This document shows positions 1 to 9,445 of a stretch of DNA of 64,000 bases, in pieces (positions within the stretch are counted from its first letter, which is position 1; every line of letters begins with the position of its first letter). The stretch is from Flavobacterium sp. UBA5153 (GTDB lineage Bacteria > Bacteroidota > Bacteroidia > Flavobacteriales > Flavobacteriaceae), in assembly GCA_002413745.1 (NCBI GenBank), contig DHXP01000062.1, positions 24,295-88,294 of the forward strand, in the 5' to 3' direction. The notes under the pieces are model-generated. The model saw only the letters and a list, made by a program, of their open reading frames with translations, was not told the origin of the DNA and searched no databases. The translations under genes were made by a program, and so were the position numbers.

Positions 1-11
1 ATTTGAAATAA

Positions 12-113
12 CTAGCGGTATTGAACCCAAAACAAGCCAATAACAATGCGAAAGATCTGAGTTCAGCGTATGAAAATGTTGAGGTGTACATTAACAGTTT
101 AGTAAACCAATAG
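12..113 (+). pseudogene. Possible C-terminal remnant of an upstream gene
   Basis: One reading frame is open from just after a TAA at 9-11 to a TAG at 111-113 and reads like the end of a protein (it finishes SAYENVEVYINSLVNQ). It has no start codon, and the frame is closed just upstream, so either the gene was broken by a frameshift near the window edge or this is chance. The family was not recognised. The bases from 114 to 254 hold no gene that I can support. Confidence 0.25.
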
Positions 114-254
114 CACAAGAAGCTTTAGATTTAAATCAAAACAAAAATTTTGAGCAAAATCCAACATCCAAATGGTATTTAGTTTTTGGGTGGTTGAATA
201 AGGGGACTAGTGTATTTATTATGCCCCTTTTCTTTAAAAAAAGTAGTTTTTAAT

Positions 255-1193
255 ATGAAGAGAATTTTAGTCATATTTTTTATTGGAATTAGCTTTGCTG
301 TATTTTCACAAAATCCAGTTGAAAGGGATACCTCGTACACTGTATTTAGTACTTATAATAAAGAAATAAAAAAATACCCTTTCATCCAAGTTGTCTCTAA
401 AAAGAATAAAAGCAACGTAGTTGAAGATAAAGGAATAATTTATAAAAATATAGCTTCAAGATTTTTGTTGTTAGATGCTTTTTATTTGAAATCTGATAAA
501 GCAAACCCAGCAGTTATTTTATTACATGGAGGAGGATGGAAATCTGGAGACAAATCACACATGGAGCCATTGGCTGTTGAGATTGCTTCAAAAGGATATT
601 CTTGTTTTACAGTTGAATACAGATTATCACCAGAAGCAAAATATCCAGCAGCTATTTTTGATGTTAAAAGCGCTATTCAATTTATTAAAACCAATGCTGC
701 GAAATTTAATGTAGATACATCTAGAGTCGCTGTTTTAGGTTGTTCTTCAGGCGGACAAATGGCAGCTTTAGTTGGAGCTACTAATGGGGATAAAAGTTTT
801 GAAGAAGGAAATAGTATATATAAATCATCTACAAATGTTCAAGCTGTAATTGATATAGACGGTATTTTAGCATTTAAACATCCACAATCTAAGGAAGGTA
901 CCGTAGCAAGTTTATGGTTAAATGGGAATTATGATGAAAATCCTGAAACCTGGCAATCAGCTTCTGCTTTAACCCATGCTAATAAGCACAATCCTCCCAT
1001 TTTATTCGTAAATAGTGACATGGAAAGATTTCATGCCGGTAGAGATGACATGATTTTGATATTGAATAAGTTTGGAATTTATAATGAGGTTAAGCGTATA
1101 AATAATTCTCCACATTCTTTTTGGCTTTTTCAACCTTGGTTTGATCAAACGGTCGTTTACACCACACAATTTTTAGACACAATTTTTAAATAA
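255..1193 (+). CDS. Secreted alpha/beta-hydrolase esterase (pectin PUL)
   Basis: This is a serine esterase of the alpha/beta-hydrolase fold, probably removing acetyl groups from pectin or another plant glycan in the periplasm. From the ATG at 255 it has 312 residues, starting with a signal peptide (MKRILVIFFIGISFAVFSQ). Visible motifs are the oxyanion-hole HGGG at 91-94, the nucleophile elbow G-C-S-S-G with Ser164, and a His at about 287 in SPHSFWLF. An in-frame ATG at 210 would add 15 residues in front of the signal peptide, so 255 is preferred. It is followed 11 bases later by the DUF4861 gene and belongs to the same operon. Substrate specificity is inferred from neighbours only; an acetylxylan-type esterase is the main alternative. 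Confidence 0.8.
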   Translation: MKRILVIFFIGISFAVFSQNPVERDTSYTVFSTYNKEIKKYPFIQVVSKKNKSNVVEDKGIIYKNIASRFLLLDAFYLKSDKANPAVILLHGGGWKSGDKSHMEPLAVEIASKGYSCFTVEYRLSPEAKYPAAIFDVKSAIQFIKTNAAKFNVDTSRVAVLGCSSGGQMAALVGATNGDKSFEEGNSIYKSSTNVQAVIDIDGILAFKHPQSKEGTVASLWLNGNYDENPETWQSASALTHANKHNPPILFVNSDMERFHAGRDDMILILNKFGIYNEVKRINNSPHSFWLFQPWFDQTVVYTTQFLDTIFK

Positions 1194-1204
1194 ATTATAA
1201 TTAG

Positions 1205-2170
1205 ATGAAAACAATAATAACTCTTTCTGCAGTGCTTTTTTTAGGACTTTCAAGTTGTAAAGCACAAGATAAATATGAAATAAAAACAGCTAAATCCTAT
1301 GCGGAATTATCTGTAAAAGAAGGTGGCAAATGGGAAGGTCGAAAATACAAGGGTGGTACTTTTAAAAATGTAGAAAAACTAAAACTGGCCAAAGAACACA
1401 CTGATCATTCTTTTGACATTCGTTACGAAGGAGCAGGTTGGGAGAGCAATAAAATTGGATATCGTTTGTATTTAGATTGGAGAAATGCCATTGATATTTT
1501 TGGAAAAAAAACAGAAGCAATTGTTTTACCACAAGTAGGGCAAGATGGTTTTGATTCCTACCATGAAATGAGTGATTGGGGCGCAGATATCCTAAAAGCA
1601 GGAAAAGGAATCGGAATAGGCTCTATCGATCGCTATCTGAACAAGGAAAGATTACATTTTTATGAAGTCGATTCTACAATTGCCGAGGTCAAAAATGAGG
1701 TGAACAAATCTACTGTAAAAGTGCGTTATTTTGGTTGGAAAACAGCTTCTGATAAAATTGATTTCACCTCAGAACTTACCATTAAACCAGATCAACGCTA
1801 TACGCAACATACGATTCATCCTTCAAAAGAAATTCAAGGAATTTGCACTGGAATTGTAAAACAAAAAAATACGGAGTTACTTAAAAAAGTGAGCAAAAAT
1901 AAGAAATGGGCATATATTGCCACTTATGGCTCACAATCGCTGGTTCCAGATAAATTAGGAATGGCAATTTTTTATGAAACGAGTACTATCGAGAATTTTG
2001 TTGATGCAGAATTTGATCATCTTTTGATATTTAAACCTACTACAAAGTTTGTTTCTTTCTACTTTTTAGGGGCATGGGAACAAGAAAAGGGCGGAATCCA
2101 ATCACAAGAGGAATTTGTCAAATATTTAGATGAAAAGTTAGAAGTGCTAAACAAGAAAAATAAAATATAA
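1205..2170 (+). CDS. DUF4861 family lipoprotein of pectin locus
   Basis: A 321-residue secreted protein with a lipoprotein-type signal (lipobox LSSC at about 15-18), so it is probably anchored to a membrane facing the periplasm or surface. The body reads as a DUF4861 protein: WEGRKYKGGTFKN near the start, then YEGAGWESNKIGYRLYLDWRN, a beta-rich middle, and FYFLGAWEQEKGGI near the end. DUF4861 proteins often occur beside GH105 enzymes in pectin loci, which fits the GH105 gene 28 bases downstream. Its biochemical role is not established to my knowledge; a lyase- or mutarotase-like sugar-binding fold is possible but unproven. Confidence 0.75.
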   Translation: MKTIITLSAVLFLGLSSCKAQDKYEIKTAKSYAELSVKEGGKWEGRKYKGGTFKNVEKLKLAKEHTDHSFDIRYEGAGWESNKIGYRLYLDWRNAIDIFGKKTEAIVLPQVGQDGFDSYHEMSDWGADILKAGKGIGIGSIDRYLNKERLHFYEVDSTIAEVKNEVNKSTVKVRYFGWKTASDKIDFTSELTIKPDQRYTQHTIHPSKEIQGICTGIVKQKNTELLKKVSKNKKWAYIATYGSQSLVPDKLGMAIFYETSTIENFVDAEFDHLLIFKPTTKFVSFYFLGAWEQEKGGIQSQEEFVKYLDEKLEVLNKKNKI

Positions 2171-2198
2171 TTTAGAATAATAATTAAAATAAATTCAG

Positions 2199-3437
2199 AT
2201 GAGAAAGAACATTTTGACTAATTGTTTTGCAACATTGGCTATAATCCTTTCGGTAGTTTTTGTGAGTTGTAAAGGTGTTTCCAAAGTGACACCTGCTAAA
2301 ATAACCGATACTACTAAAGAGCAACTAATATCAGATCAATTAAAATGGTCTGAACGTATGGCGCAATCTATTATGAAACGCCATCCTGAATCCTATAGGA
2401 TAGATGATGCAAAAGAACCAAAATGGGATTATGTCCATGGTTTGGTATTAACTTCATTTGAAGAATTATACAAACAAAAAAAGAATCCTGCTTATTCTGA
2501 TTATATCAAAAGTTATGCGGATGAGTTGATTGATAAAGAGGGAAACATCAAAACCTACAAAATCGAAAACTACAACATTGACATGATTGTTGCCGGGCGA
2601 ATATTGTTTAATTTATATTCAACCACAAAAGAAAATCGCTACTTAGTTGCCATGCAGACTTTAAGAAAGCAACTGGAGGAACAACCAAGAACTGAAAGTG
2701 GCGGGTTTTGGCATAAAAAAACGTATCCAAACCAAATGTGGTTAGACGGATTGTATATGGGAGAGCCGTTCTATGCCCAATATACTGCGACTTTTGAAAA
2801 CGGAAAAAATCTAGATGATGTCGCTAAACAATTCGAACTGATTCAATTGCATGCTACGGATAAAAAAACCGGATTGTTATACCATGGTTGGGATGAAAGC
2901 AAACAAATGCCTTGGGCAAATCCAGCAACTGGAACGTCCCCTAATTTTTGGTCAAGATCAATTGGTTGGTATGTGATGGCTTTGGTAGACGCTTTGGATT
3001 ATTTTCCAAAAGAGCATCCCAAACAAAAAGAATTGGTGGGTTATTTAAACAAAATTGCTGAGAGCTTGGTTAAATTCCAAGATAAATCAGGGTTGTGGTA
3101 TCAAGTAACAGATTCGGGAAGCAAAGAGGGAAATTATTTAGAAGCTTCAGGAAGTTCTATGTTTGCCTATGCTTTTGCAAAAGGGGCAAACAAAGGATAC
3201 TTGCCTTCTAAGTTTAAAGCGATTGCCAATAAAGCTTTCGATGGATTGACCACTCAATTAATTAAAGTGGAATCGGATGGTGAAATTACGATTACACAAG
3301 CCTGTGCTGTTGCTGGGCTAGGAGGAAATCCGTACCGAGATGGCTCGTATGAATATTATGTAAATGAGAGAAAAAAGGATAATGACCCTAAAGCTACAGG
3401 GCCATTTATACTAGCCGCACTAGAGTTGAATAGATAG
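2199..3437 (+). CDS. GH105 unsaturated rhamnogalacturonyl hydrolase
   Basis: This enzyme hydrolyses the unsaturated uronic acid left at the non-reducing end of oligosaccharides by pectin or rhamnogalacturonan lyases (YteR/YesR type). It has 412 residues with a lipoprotein signal (FVSC at 21-24). The alpha/alpha barrel shows the family block MWLDGLYMGEPF with the likely catalytic Asp183, then HGWDESKQMPWANP and FWSRSIGWY, all typical of GH88/GH105. It lies 28 bases after the DUF4861 gene and 48 bases before GH43 in the same operon. Length and motifs are complete. The split between GH88 and GH105 was judged by the YteR-like blocks. Confidence 0.9.
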   Translation: MRKNILTNCFATLAIILSVVFVSCKGVSKVTPAKITDTTKEQLISDQLKWSERMAQSIMKRHPESYRIDDAKEPKWDYVHGLVLTSFEELYKQKKNPAYSDYIKSYADELIDKEGNIKTYKIENYNIDMIVAGRILFNLYSTTKENRYLVAMQTLRKQLEEQPRTESGGFWHKKTYPNQMWLDGLYMGEPFYAQYTATFENGKNLDDVAKQFELIQLHATDKKTGLLYHGWDESKQMPWANPATGTSPNFWSRSIGWYVMALVDALDYFPKEHPKQKELVGYLNKIAESLVKFQDKSGLWYQVTDSGSKEGNYLEASGSSMFAYAFAKGANKGYLPSKFKAIANKAFDGLTTQLIKVESDGEITITQACAVAGLGGNPYRDGSYEYYVNERKKDNDPKATGPFILAALELNR

Positions 3438-3485
3438 CTTTCTTATAGGATTAAGGCATCAGTCTCTCGGTTATAATATTTAATT

Positions 3486-5114
3486 ATGAAATTTAAACAT
3501 CTTATAGTTGCAGTTTTATTGCTGGTTTCTTGTCAACTGTCCTTCGGGCAGGGAAATGAAATTAAGGTAAACTCATCAGTTTGGATAGCTGATAATGGAG
3601 ATGGAACCTATAAAAACCCAATATTGCATACAGATTACTCTGATCCGGATGTGATTAGAGTGGAAGATGATTATTACATGACTTCTTCCTCCTTTAATTG
3701 TGTGCCAGGCTTGCCAATTCTTCATTCGAAAGATATGGTCAATTGGGAGTTGGTCAATTATGCACTTCAAAAGCAACCTCCATTTGATGTGTATGACAAG
3801 CCACAACATGAGAATGGTGTTTGGGCTCCTTGTATTCGATATCATGATAATGAATTTTATATTTATTATCCAGATCCAGATTATGGAATATATATGGTGA
3901 AGACAAAAGATCCCAGAGGAATTTGGTCAGCACCAATAATGGTAAAAGAGGGAAAAGGTCTTATTGACCCAACTCCTTTGTGGGATGACGATGGCAAAGT
4001 TTATCTTGCTTATGCATTTGCTGGAAGTAGGGCAGGAATCAAAAGTCTTTTGGCTATTTGTACTTTGAATTTAGAAGGCACTTTGGCTAATAATGACGAT
4101 GTGATTATAATTGACGGACATGAGGGGGAATCTACTATTGAAGGACCTAAATTATACAAACGAAACGGTTTTTATTATGTTTTTGCACCTGCGGGTGGAG
4201 TTCCTACAGGTTGGCAAACCGTTTTAAGATCAAAAAACATATATGGTCCTTATGAAAAACGAAAAGTGATGGATCAAGGAAAATCATCCATAAACGGTCC
4301 ACATCAAGGTGCTTGGGTACAAACACAAACGGGGGAAGATTGGTTTTTCCATTTTCAAGACAAAGGTGCTTATGGTAGAATTGTTCATTTACAACCGATG
4401 AAATGGATCAAAGATTGGCCAGTAATTGGTATTGATAAGGACGGTGATGGAACTGGAGAGCCAGTAATGAAGTATAAAAAACCGAATGTTGGAAAAAGTT
4501 TCGCTGTAAAAACAATTGAAGATTCTGACGAATTTAATTCTCCTTCACTAGGATTACAATGGCAATGGCATGCTAATCCACAAGTATATTGGGGATTCCC
4601 CTCTTCAATGGGATATTACACGATGTATTGTCGTCCGATGCCAAAGGAAGCTGCAAATTTATTCGATGTAGGCAATTTATTATTGCAAAAGTTTCCTGCC
4701 GAAGAATTCACGGCAACCACAAAAATGACTTTTAATGCCCGTTTTGATGAGGAGCAAACCGGTTTGTTGATTATGGGACTTGATTATAGCTATTTGAAAG
4801 TGAAACAATCAAAGGGAGCACTTTATTTGTCTCAAGTAATTTGCAAGAATGCAGATAAAAAAGGATTAGAGACTGAAAGCGATGCTGCTAAATTAAAAAA
4901 CAACACCTTTTATCTTCAGGTAAAAGTAAGCGTTGTAGGGGTTTGCGATTTCTTGTATAGTGAAGATGGTGTGAAATTCAAATCTGTTGGTTCTAGTTTT
5001 ACGGCAAGAGAAGGTAAGTGGATTGGAGCAAAATTAGGCTTTTTGGCTCTTAGAAATGGAAACATTAACGATGCAGGAAGTGTTCGCATTGACTGGTTTA
5101 GAATCACAAAATAA
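3486..5114 (+). CDS. GH43 family beta-xylosidase/arabinofuranosidase-like
   Basis: A 542-residue secreted GH43 enzyme, probably trimming xylose or arabinose side chains from pectin-linked glycans in the periplasm. A signal peptide (to about residue 21, ending SFGQ) is followed by the five-bladed propeller. Candidate catalytic residues are Asp53 (YSDPDVI), Asp161 (LIDPTPLWDDDG) and Glu219 (STIEGPKLYK). After about residue 340 comes a second beta-rich domain like the C-terminal jelly-roll domain of GH43 beta-xylosidases. The PL10 gene starts 11 bases downstream. Exact substrate cannot be read from the sequence; GH43 subfamilies include xylosidases, arabinofuranosidases and galactanases. Confidence 0.85.
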   Translation: MKFKHLIVAVLLLVSCQLSFGQGNEIKVNSSVWIADNGDGTYKNPILHTDYSDPDVIRVEDDYYMTSSSFNCVPGLPILHSKDMVNWELVNYALQKQPPFDVYDKPQHENGVWAPCIRYHDNEFYIYYPDPDYGIYMVKTKDPRGIWSAPIMVKEGKGLIDPTPLWDDDGKVYLAYAFAGSRAGIKSLLAICTLNLEGTLANNDDVIIIDGHEGESTIEGPKLYKRNGFYYVFAPAGGVPTGWQTVLRSKNIYGPYEKRKVMDQGKSSINGPHQGAWVQTQTGEDWFFHFQDKGAYGRIVHLQPMKWIKDWPVIGIDKDGDGTGEPVMKYKKPNVGKSFAVKTIEDSDEFNSPSLGLQWQWHANPQVYWGFPSSMGYYTMYCRPMPKEAANLFDVGNLLLQKFPAEEFTATTKMTFNARFDEEQTGLLIMGLDYSYLKVKQSKGALYLSQVICKNADKKGLETESDAAKLKNNTFYLQVKVSVVGVCDFLYSEDGVKFKSVGSSFTAREGKWIGAKLGFLALRNGNINDAGSVRIDWFRITK

Positions 5115-5125
5115 ATACATTTAAA

Positions 5126-6211
5126 ATGAAAAAATTAAAAACAGCAATTATCTTGGCTTTTATATTTGTATTAAATATAAGCATTAATGCTCAAGTACAC
5201 GATAAATCTTGGGAAAGTATAACTGAAAAAAAAGAAGGCGAATGGTTTGCTTCAGATGAAGCTAAAGCAATTGCCGAAAATGTTTTGCTTTACCAACGCA
5301 ATATTGGTGGTTGGCCTAAAAACATACAGATGCAAAATCCACTTTCGAGTGAAGAAAAACAGCAATTAATTGCTCTTAAAAGTGACCTGCACGATATTAC
5401 TACCGACAATGGAGCAACTTATCAGGAAATGGTTTTTCTTTCAAAAATGTACAGACAAGTACCTGATGAAAGGTATAAAAAAGCGTTTCTTTTAGGGCTG
5501 GACTATTTATTGGAGGCACAATATGAAAATGGAGGATGGCCACAATTTTATCCTTTAAAAAAAGGCTATTATACGCATATTACCTATAATGACGATTCAA
5601 TGGTTAATATCCTTGATGTTTTAAAAGAAATTAAAGACAGAACGGACTATTTTTCTATAAAACCATCAGATGAAACTATTAAAAAAGTTCAAATAGCTTT
5701 CAATAAAGGAATCGATTGTATACTAAAAACGCAATACAAACAAAATGGTGTACTCACTGTTTGGTGTGCACAACACGATGAAAACACTTTACTGCCTGCA
5801 AAGGCGAGAGCGTATGAATTACCTTCTTTAAGTGGACAAGAGTCAGTGAATATTGTATTGCTGTTAATGTCTATTGAAAATCCATCCAAAGAAATTATTG
5901 CAGCGGTAGATAATGCTGTAGTCTGGTTTGAAAAAACAAAAATCACGGGTTATAGAGAAGATCGTTTTCCAATAGAAAACAGCACAAAAAAGGAAAAACT
6001 TCTCATAAAAGACCCTAATGCTGAGCCAATGTGGGCACGTTTTATGAATCTGGAAGACAATACTCCTTTTTTCTGTGATCGTGACGGAATCAAAAAAGCT
6101 TCTTATGCCGAAATTGGTCAGGAACGTAGAGTTGGATACGCTTGGTATAACGATCGTGCAAAAAAGGTTTTGAAAGAATATCCAAGTTGGAAAAAAAAAC
6201 TGAAGTCCTAA
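5126..6211 (+). CDS. pelA: Pectate lyase family PL10
   Basis: This enzyme cleaves polygalacturonate by beta-elimination. It has 361 residues with a signal peptide (ending SINAQ, about residue 23) and the PL10 body: IGGWPKNIQM, DNGATYQEMVFLSKMY, ENGGWPQFYP and the acidic block YNDDSMVNILDVLKEI, which holds the calcium and catalytic face in this family. The C-terminal part carries WCAQHDE, ESVNIVLLLMSIE and GYAWYND. The ORF ends three codons after a run of nine A at 6191-6199, and a -1 shift there runs directly into the CE8 domain (see findings). The visible length is that of a complete PL10 domain, so the protein should work with or without the CE8 part. Confidence 0.9.
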   Translation: MKKLKTAIILAFIFVLNISINAQVHDKSWESITEKKEGEWFASDEAKAIAENVLLYQRNIGGWPKNIQMQNPLSSEEKQQLIALKSDLHDITTDNGATYQEMVFLSKMYRQVPDERYKKAFLLGLDYLLEAQYENGGWPQFYPLKKGYYTHITYNDDSMVNILDVLKEIKDRTDYFSIKPSDETIKKVQIAFNKGIDCILKTQYKQNGVLTVWCAQHDENTLLPAKARAYELPSLSGQESVNIVLLLMSIENPSKEIIAAVDNAVVWFEKTKITGYREDRFPIENSTKKEKLLIKDPNAEPMWARFMNLEDNTPFFCDRDGIKKASYAEIGQERRVGYAWYNDRAKKVLKEYPSWKKKLKS

Positions 6212-7158
6212 CTGAAAAAGCAGTTCAAAATAATAATTCAGCTCCAAAAGACGAGTTTAACATTGTTGTTGACAAAAACGGAAGTGGTGATTTTACCACG
6301 ATTCAAGAAGCTATAAATGCCGCAAAAGCATTTCCTTCAGAAAGAATTACCATTTTTATAAAGAATGGAACCTACTACGAAAAAGTGAAAATTTATTCTT
6401 GGAACCCAAAAATTTCATTGATTGGCGAAAGTCGAGAAAAAACAATTATTACGTATGACGATTATTTCAAAAAGATAAATTTGGGCAGAAACAGTACTTT
6501 TCATACCTATACTGTTTTAGTCGAAGGGAGTGATTTCATAGCCCAAAACTTAACCATACAAAACACATCTGGACCGGTAGGCCAAGCTGTTGCATTGAAT
6601 GTAAACGCAAATCGTGTGGTATTAACGAACTGTTCTTTATTAGGAAATCAGGACACGCTTTATACATCGGCAGAAGGAGCAAAAAACTATTTTAAAGATT
6701 GTTATATAGAAGGTACCACTGATTTTATCTTTGGAGATGCAACCGTGTTATTCGAAAATTGTATTATTCATAGCAAAAGTAATTCCTATATAACAGCTGC
6801 TTCTACTCCTCAAAATACTGAATTCGGGTATGTTTTTAAAAACTGCAAACTTACTGCCGATGAAAATGTGACAGAAGTATATCTTGGAAGACCGTGGCGG
6901 ATTTATGCCAAAACTGTTTTCATTAATTGTGAAATGGGCAAACATATAAAACCCGAAGGCTGGCACAATTGGTCTAAACCTGAAGCAGAAAAAAACTCCT
7001 TTTACGCAGAATATAATTGTACCGGAGAAGGATTTCAGCCCAATAAAAGGGTTTCTTGGTCTCATCAACTAAAAAAATCAGGAGTAAAAAAATATACCAT
7101 TGAAAATATTATGGGATTGGAATTTTCCAAAATAATAAAAGAATCTTATTTAAAATAA
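6187..7158 (+). CDS. Pectin methylesterase CE8, probably expressed as PL10 fusion
   Basis: This is the enzyme that removes methyl groups from homogalacturonan. The CE8 right-handed beta-helix is complete: start block VVDKNGSGDFTTIQEAI, catalytic Asp156 in GNQDTLY, second Asp179 in TTDFIFGDA, and GRPWR at 234-238. The only available start is a TTG lying inside the PL10 gene; there is no ATG before the catalytic domain, no signal peptide and no ribosome binding site, so independent export is unlikely. Joining it to PL10 at the A9 run gives a bifunctional protein of about 677 residues with one signal peptide. Either the run is one base short in this assembly or strain, or slippage occurs there. 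Confidence 0.85.
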   Translation: MEKKTEVLTEKAVQNNNSAPKDEFNIVVDKNGSGDFTTIQEAINAAKAFPSERITIFIKNGTYYEKVKIYSWNPKISLIGESREKTIITYDDYFKKINLGRNSTFHTYTVLVEGSDFIAQNLTIQNTSGPVGQAVALNVNANRVVLTNCSLLGNQDTLYTSAEGAKNYFKDCYIEGTTDFIFGDATVLFENCIIHSKSNSYITAASTPQNTEFGYVFKNCKLTADENVTEVYLGRPWRIYAKTVFINCEMGKHIKPEGWHNWSKPEAEKNSFYAEYNCTGEGFQPNKRVSWSHQLKKSGVKKYTIENIMGLEFSKIIKESYLK

Positions 7159-7164
7159 AAAAAC

Positions 7165-8514
7165 ATGAAATATAGATTTGCCTTTCTATTGCTGATTTCA
7201 ATCAGTTGTTTTGCCCAAAACAATAATTTTCCGTCTGCTAAAGTTGACTCAATTATTAAACGGATTCAATTGCCTAAAATTCCTTTGTTTAAAATTGAGG
7301 TGACACGACTTGGCGCAAAAGGAGATTCAATTAGTGATGCCAAACCTGCCTTTGATAAAGCAATGGCGCTTTGCAAAAAAAATAATGGAGGTACAATAAT
7401 TGTCCCAAAAGGTGTTTATACACTAAATGGACCCATTCATTTCGTTAGTAACGTAAAATTACATTTGGAAGATGGCGCGAAAATTCGTTTTGGTTCCAAT
7501 CCAAAAGATTATCCACTCGTTTTAACCAGTTGGGAAGGAACAATGCTTTATAATTATAGTCCGATGATTTATGGTAATAACGTTGAAAATATAGCCATTA
7601 CCGGAAAAGGAATTATTGATGGTGAAGCTAAAAATACTTGGATAAAATGGAAGTCTCTTGAAAAAGAGGACCAACTATTAAGTAGAGAAATGAACCATAA
7701 TAATACTCCAATAAAAGAGCGAATCTTTGGAGAAGGTCATTACTTAAGACCTCAATTGATTCAGTTTGTCAATTCGAAAAACATTCTTATTGAAGATGTT
7801 CAAATAGAAGATGCTCCTTTTTGGTGTATCCATTTGTTAAAGAGTAAAAGCATAACAGTTCGAGGAGTAAAATATGATGCCCATAATTATAATAATGACG
7901 GCGTCGATCCAGAATATTCCAGCGACATTTTAATCGAAAATATTCTGTTTGATAATGGGGATGATAATATTGCCATTAAAGCAGGAAGAGATGATGAAGG
8001 TCGCAACAATTCCAATACGCCATCAGAAAACATCGTCATTAGAAATTGTGAATTCAAAGGGTTACATGCGGTTGTAATTGGTAGTGAGATGTCTGCCGGA
8101 GTTCGAAATGTATATGTCGAAAACAGCAAATTCCGAGGTTATTTAAAAAGAGGCATTTTTATAAAAACCAATTCAGATCGTGGAGGCTATATCAAAGATA
8201 TTTATTTCAACAACCTAGCGTTTGGAAAAGTAGAAGATTGTATCTATATCACAGCTAATTATCACGGAGAAGGCAGTGGTTTATTTCCCTCTAAAATTTC
8301 AGATATTTCTTTTTCTAATATTAGTTGTAACGAGGCTACAAATACAGGAATCGTAATAGAAGGTTATCCGAATAAAAAAATAAAAAATATTAAACTGGAT
8401 GCAATTACAATAAAATCAGCAAAAAACGGAATGACCATTACTAATTCTGAAAACGTAACAATTAATGAAGTTATAATAGGAGATAAAGCGACAATTCCTA
8501 CAGCTGTAAAGTAA
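7165..8514 (+). CDS. Polygalacturonase GH28
   Basis: A 449-residue exo- or endo-polygalacturonase or rhamnogalacturonan-type hydrolase with a signal peptide (ISISCFAQ, cleavage near residue 18). The beta-helix starts with GGTIIVPKGVYTLNGP and carries the GH28 active-site set: N-x-D region NNDGVD at 243-248, the paired aspartates D266-D267 in NGDDNIAIKAG, His301 in GLHAVVIGSEMS, and R-x-x-x-x-K in KRGIFIKT at 329-334. The spacer to CE8 is only six bases, so it is in the same transcript. It would act on de-esterified chains and on oligomers released by PL10. The ORF is intact, unlike the next gene. Confidence 0.9.
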   Translation: MKYRFAFLLLISISCFAQNNNFPSAKVDSIIKRIQLPKIPLFKIEVTRLGAKGDSISDAKPAFDKAMALCKKNNGGTIIVPKGVYTLNGPIHFVSNVKLHLEDGAKIRFGSNPKDYPLVLTSWEGTMLYNYSPMIYGNNVENIAITGKGIIDGEAKNTWIKWKSLEKEDQLLSREMNHNNTPIKERIFGEGHYLRPQLIQFVNSKNILIEDVQIEDAPFWCIHLLKSKSITVRGVKYDAHNYNNDGVDPEYSSDILIENILFDNGDDNIAIKAGRDDEGRNNSNTPSENIVIRNCEFKGLHAVVIGSEMSAGVRNVYVENSKFRGYLKRGIFIKTNSDRGGYIKDIYFNNLAFGKVEDCIYITANYHGEGSGLFPSKISDISFSNISCNEATNTGIVIEGYPNKKIKNIKLDAITIKSAKNGMTITNSENVTINEVIIGDKATIPTAVK

Positions 8515-8541
8515 ATTTTTTAAAACAAAAAACTAAATTTC

Positions 8542-9289
8542 ATGAAACATATTTTCATTCTAATAATGCTAATTTCACTTAACTGCATTGCACAAAAGAA
8601 AACAATCTATTCCATTGGTGATTCTACAATGGCAAATAAACCAACAGAGAATGGAAATCCCGAGAGAGAGGTTGGGGTCAAATGTTATCCGCTTTTTTCA
8701 ATGAAGACATTATAATAGATAATAGAGCCGTAAATGGCTGAAGTACTCGTAGTTTTATCAATGAAAAACGTTGGGAGGCTATATATAAAATTTTAAAGCC
8801 AGGAGATTATGTTTTTATTCAATTTGGACATAATGATGAAAAAGTTGCAGATTCAGCCCGCTATACCAATCCGCATACAAGCTACCGATATAACTTAATT
8901 CGTTTTGTAAATGATAGTAGAGAAAAAGGGGCCATTCCAATTTTATTTTCATCAATAGTCCGAAGAAATTTTAATGAACAAGGTGTTTTGGTTGATACGC
9001 ATGGAGAATATCCGCTAGAAACCCGTTTAGTTGCCCAAGAATATAAGGTGCCTTTTATCGACCTGCAATATTACACTGAATTATTGGAAACATCCTATGG
9101 GCCAGAGAAATAAAAGAATTGCATTTGCATTTTAAAGCCGGCCAAATCCCTTATTATCCAGAAGGCAAAGAAGATAACACCCATCTTTCTGTAAAAGGAG
9201 CAACCGAAATTTCGAAATTGGCTATAAATCAAATTAGAATATTAGATAATCCTTTAGTTGAAAATCTAAAAAAAGCGATTAAAAATTAA
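8542..9289 (+). pseudogene. Broken CE12 rhamnogalacturonan acetylesterase
   Basis: The frame starts with a signal peptide and the SGNH nucleophile block YSIGDSTMANKPTENGNPER, then is disrupted three times. First, a repeated GA in GAGAGAGAGG shifts the frame, where the family reads ERGWGQML. Second, the restored frame has an in-frame TGA (NG-stop-STRSF), where relatives have Arg in NGRSTRSF. Third, a frame change near 9112 (GPEK then KELHLHFKAGQ) is needed to reach the final block. Later blocks survive: VFIQFGHNDEK and DNTHLSVKGA with the catalytic Asp and His. The first open stretch ends after about 57 residues, so no active enzyme is expected. The neighbouring genes are intact, which points to recent decay. 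Confidence 0.85.
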
Positions 9290-9445
9290 ACGATATCAAA
9301 CGCGATTAATTTAAAAATACTCTTGAATACCATATACTATCAAAAAAAGAAATATCGAGCCACAAAGCCGAAAAGGCTGTTAAGGTTAACTATTTTTTAA
9401 ATGGATATTCCAAAGAAAAACAAAAAAGCCCGTCAAAAAAAAGGA

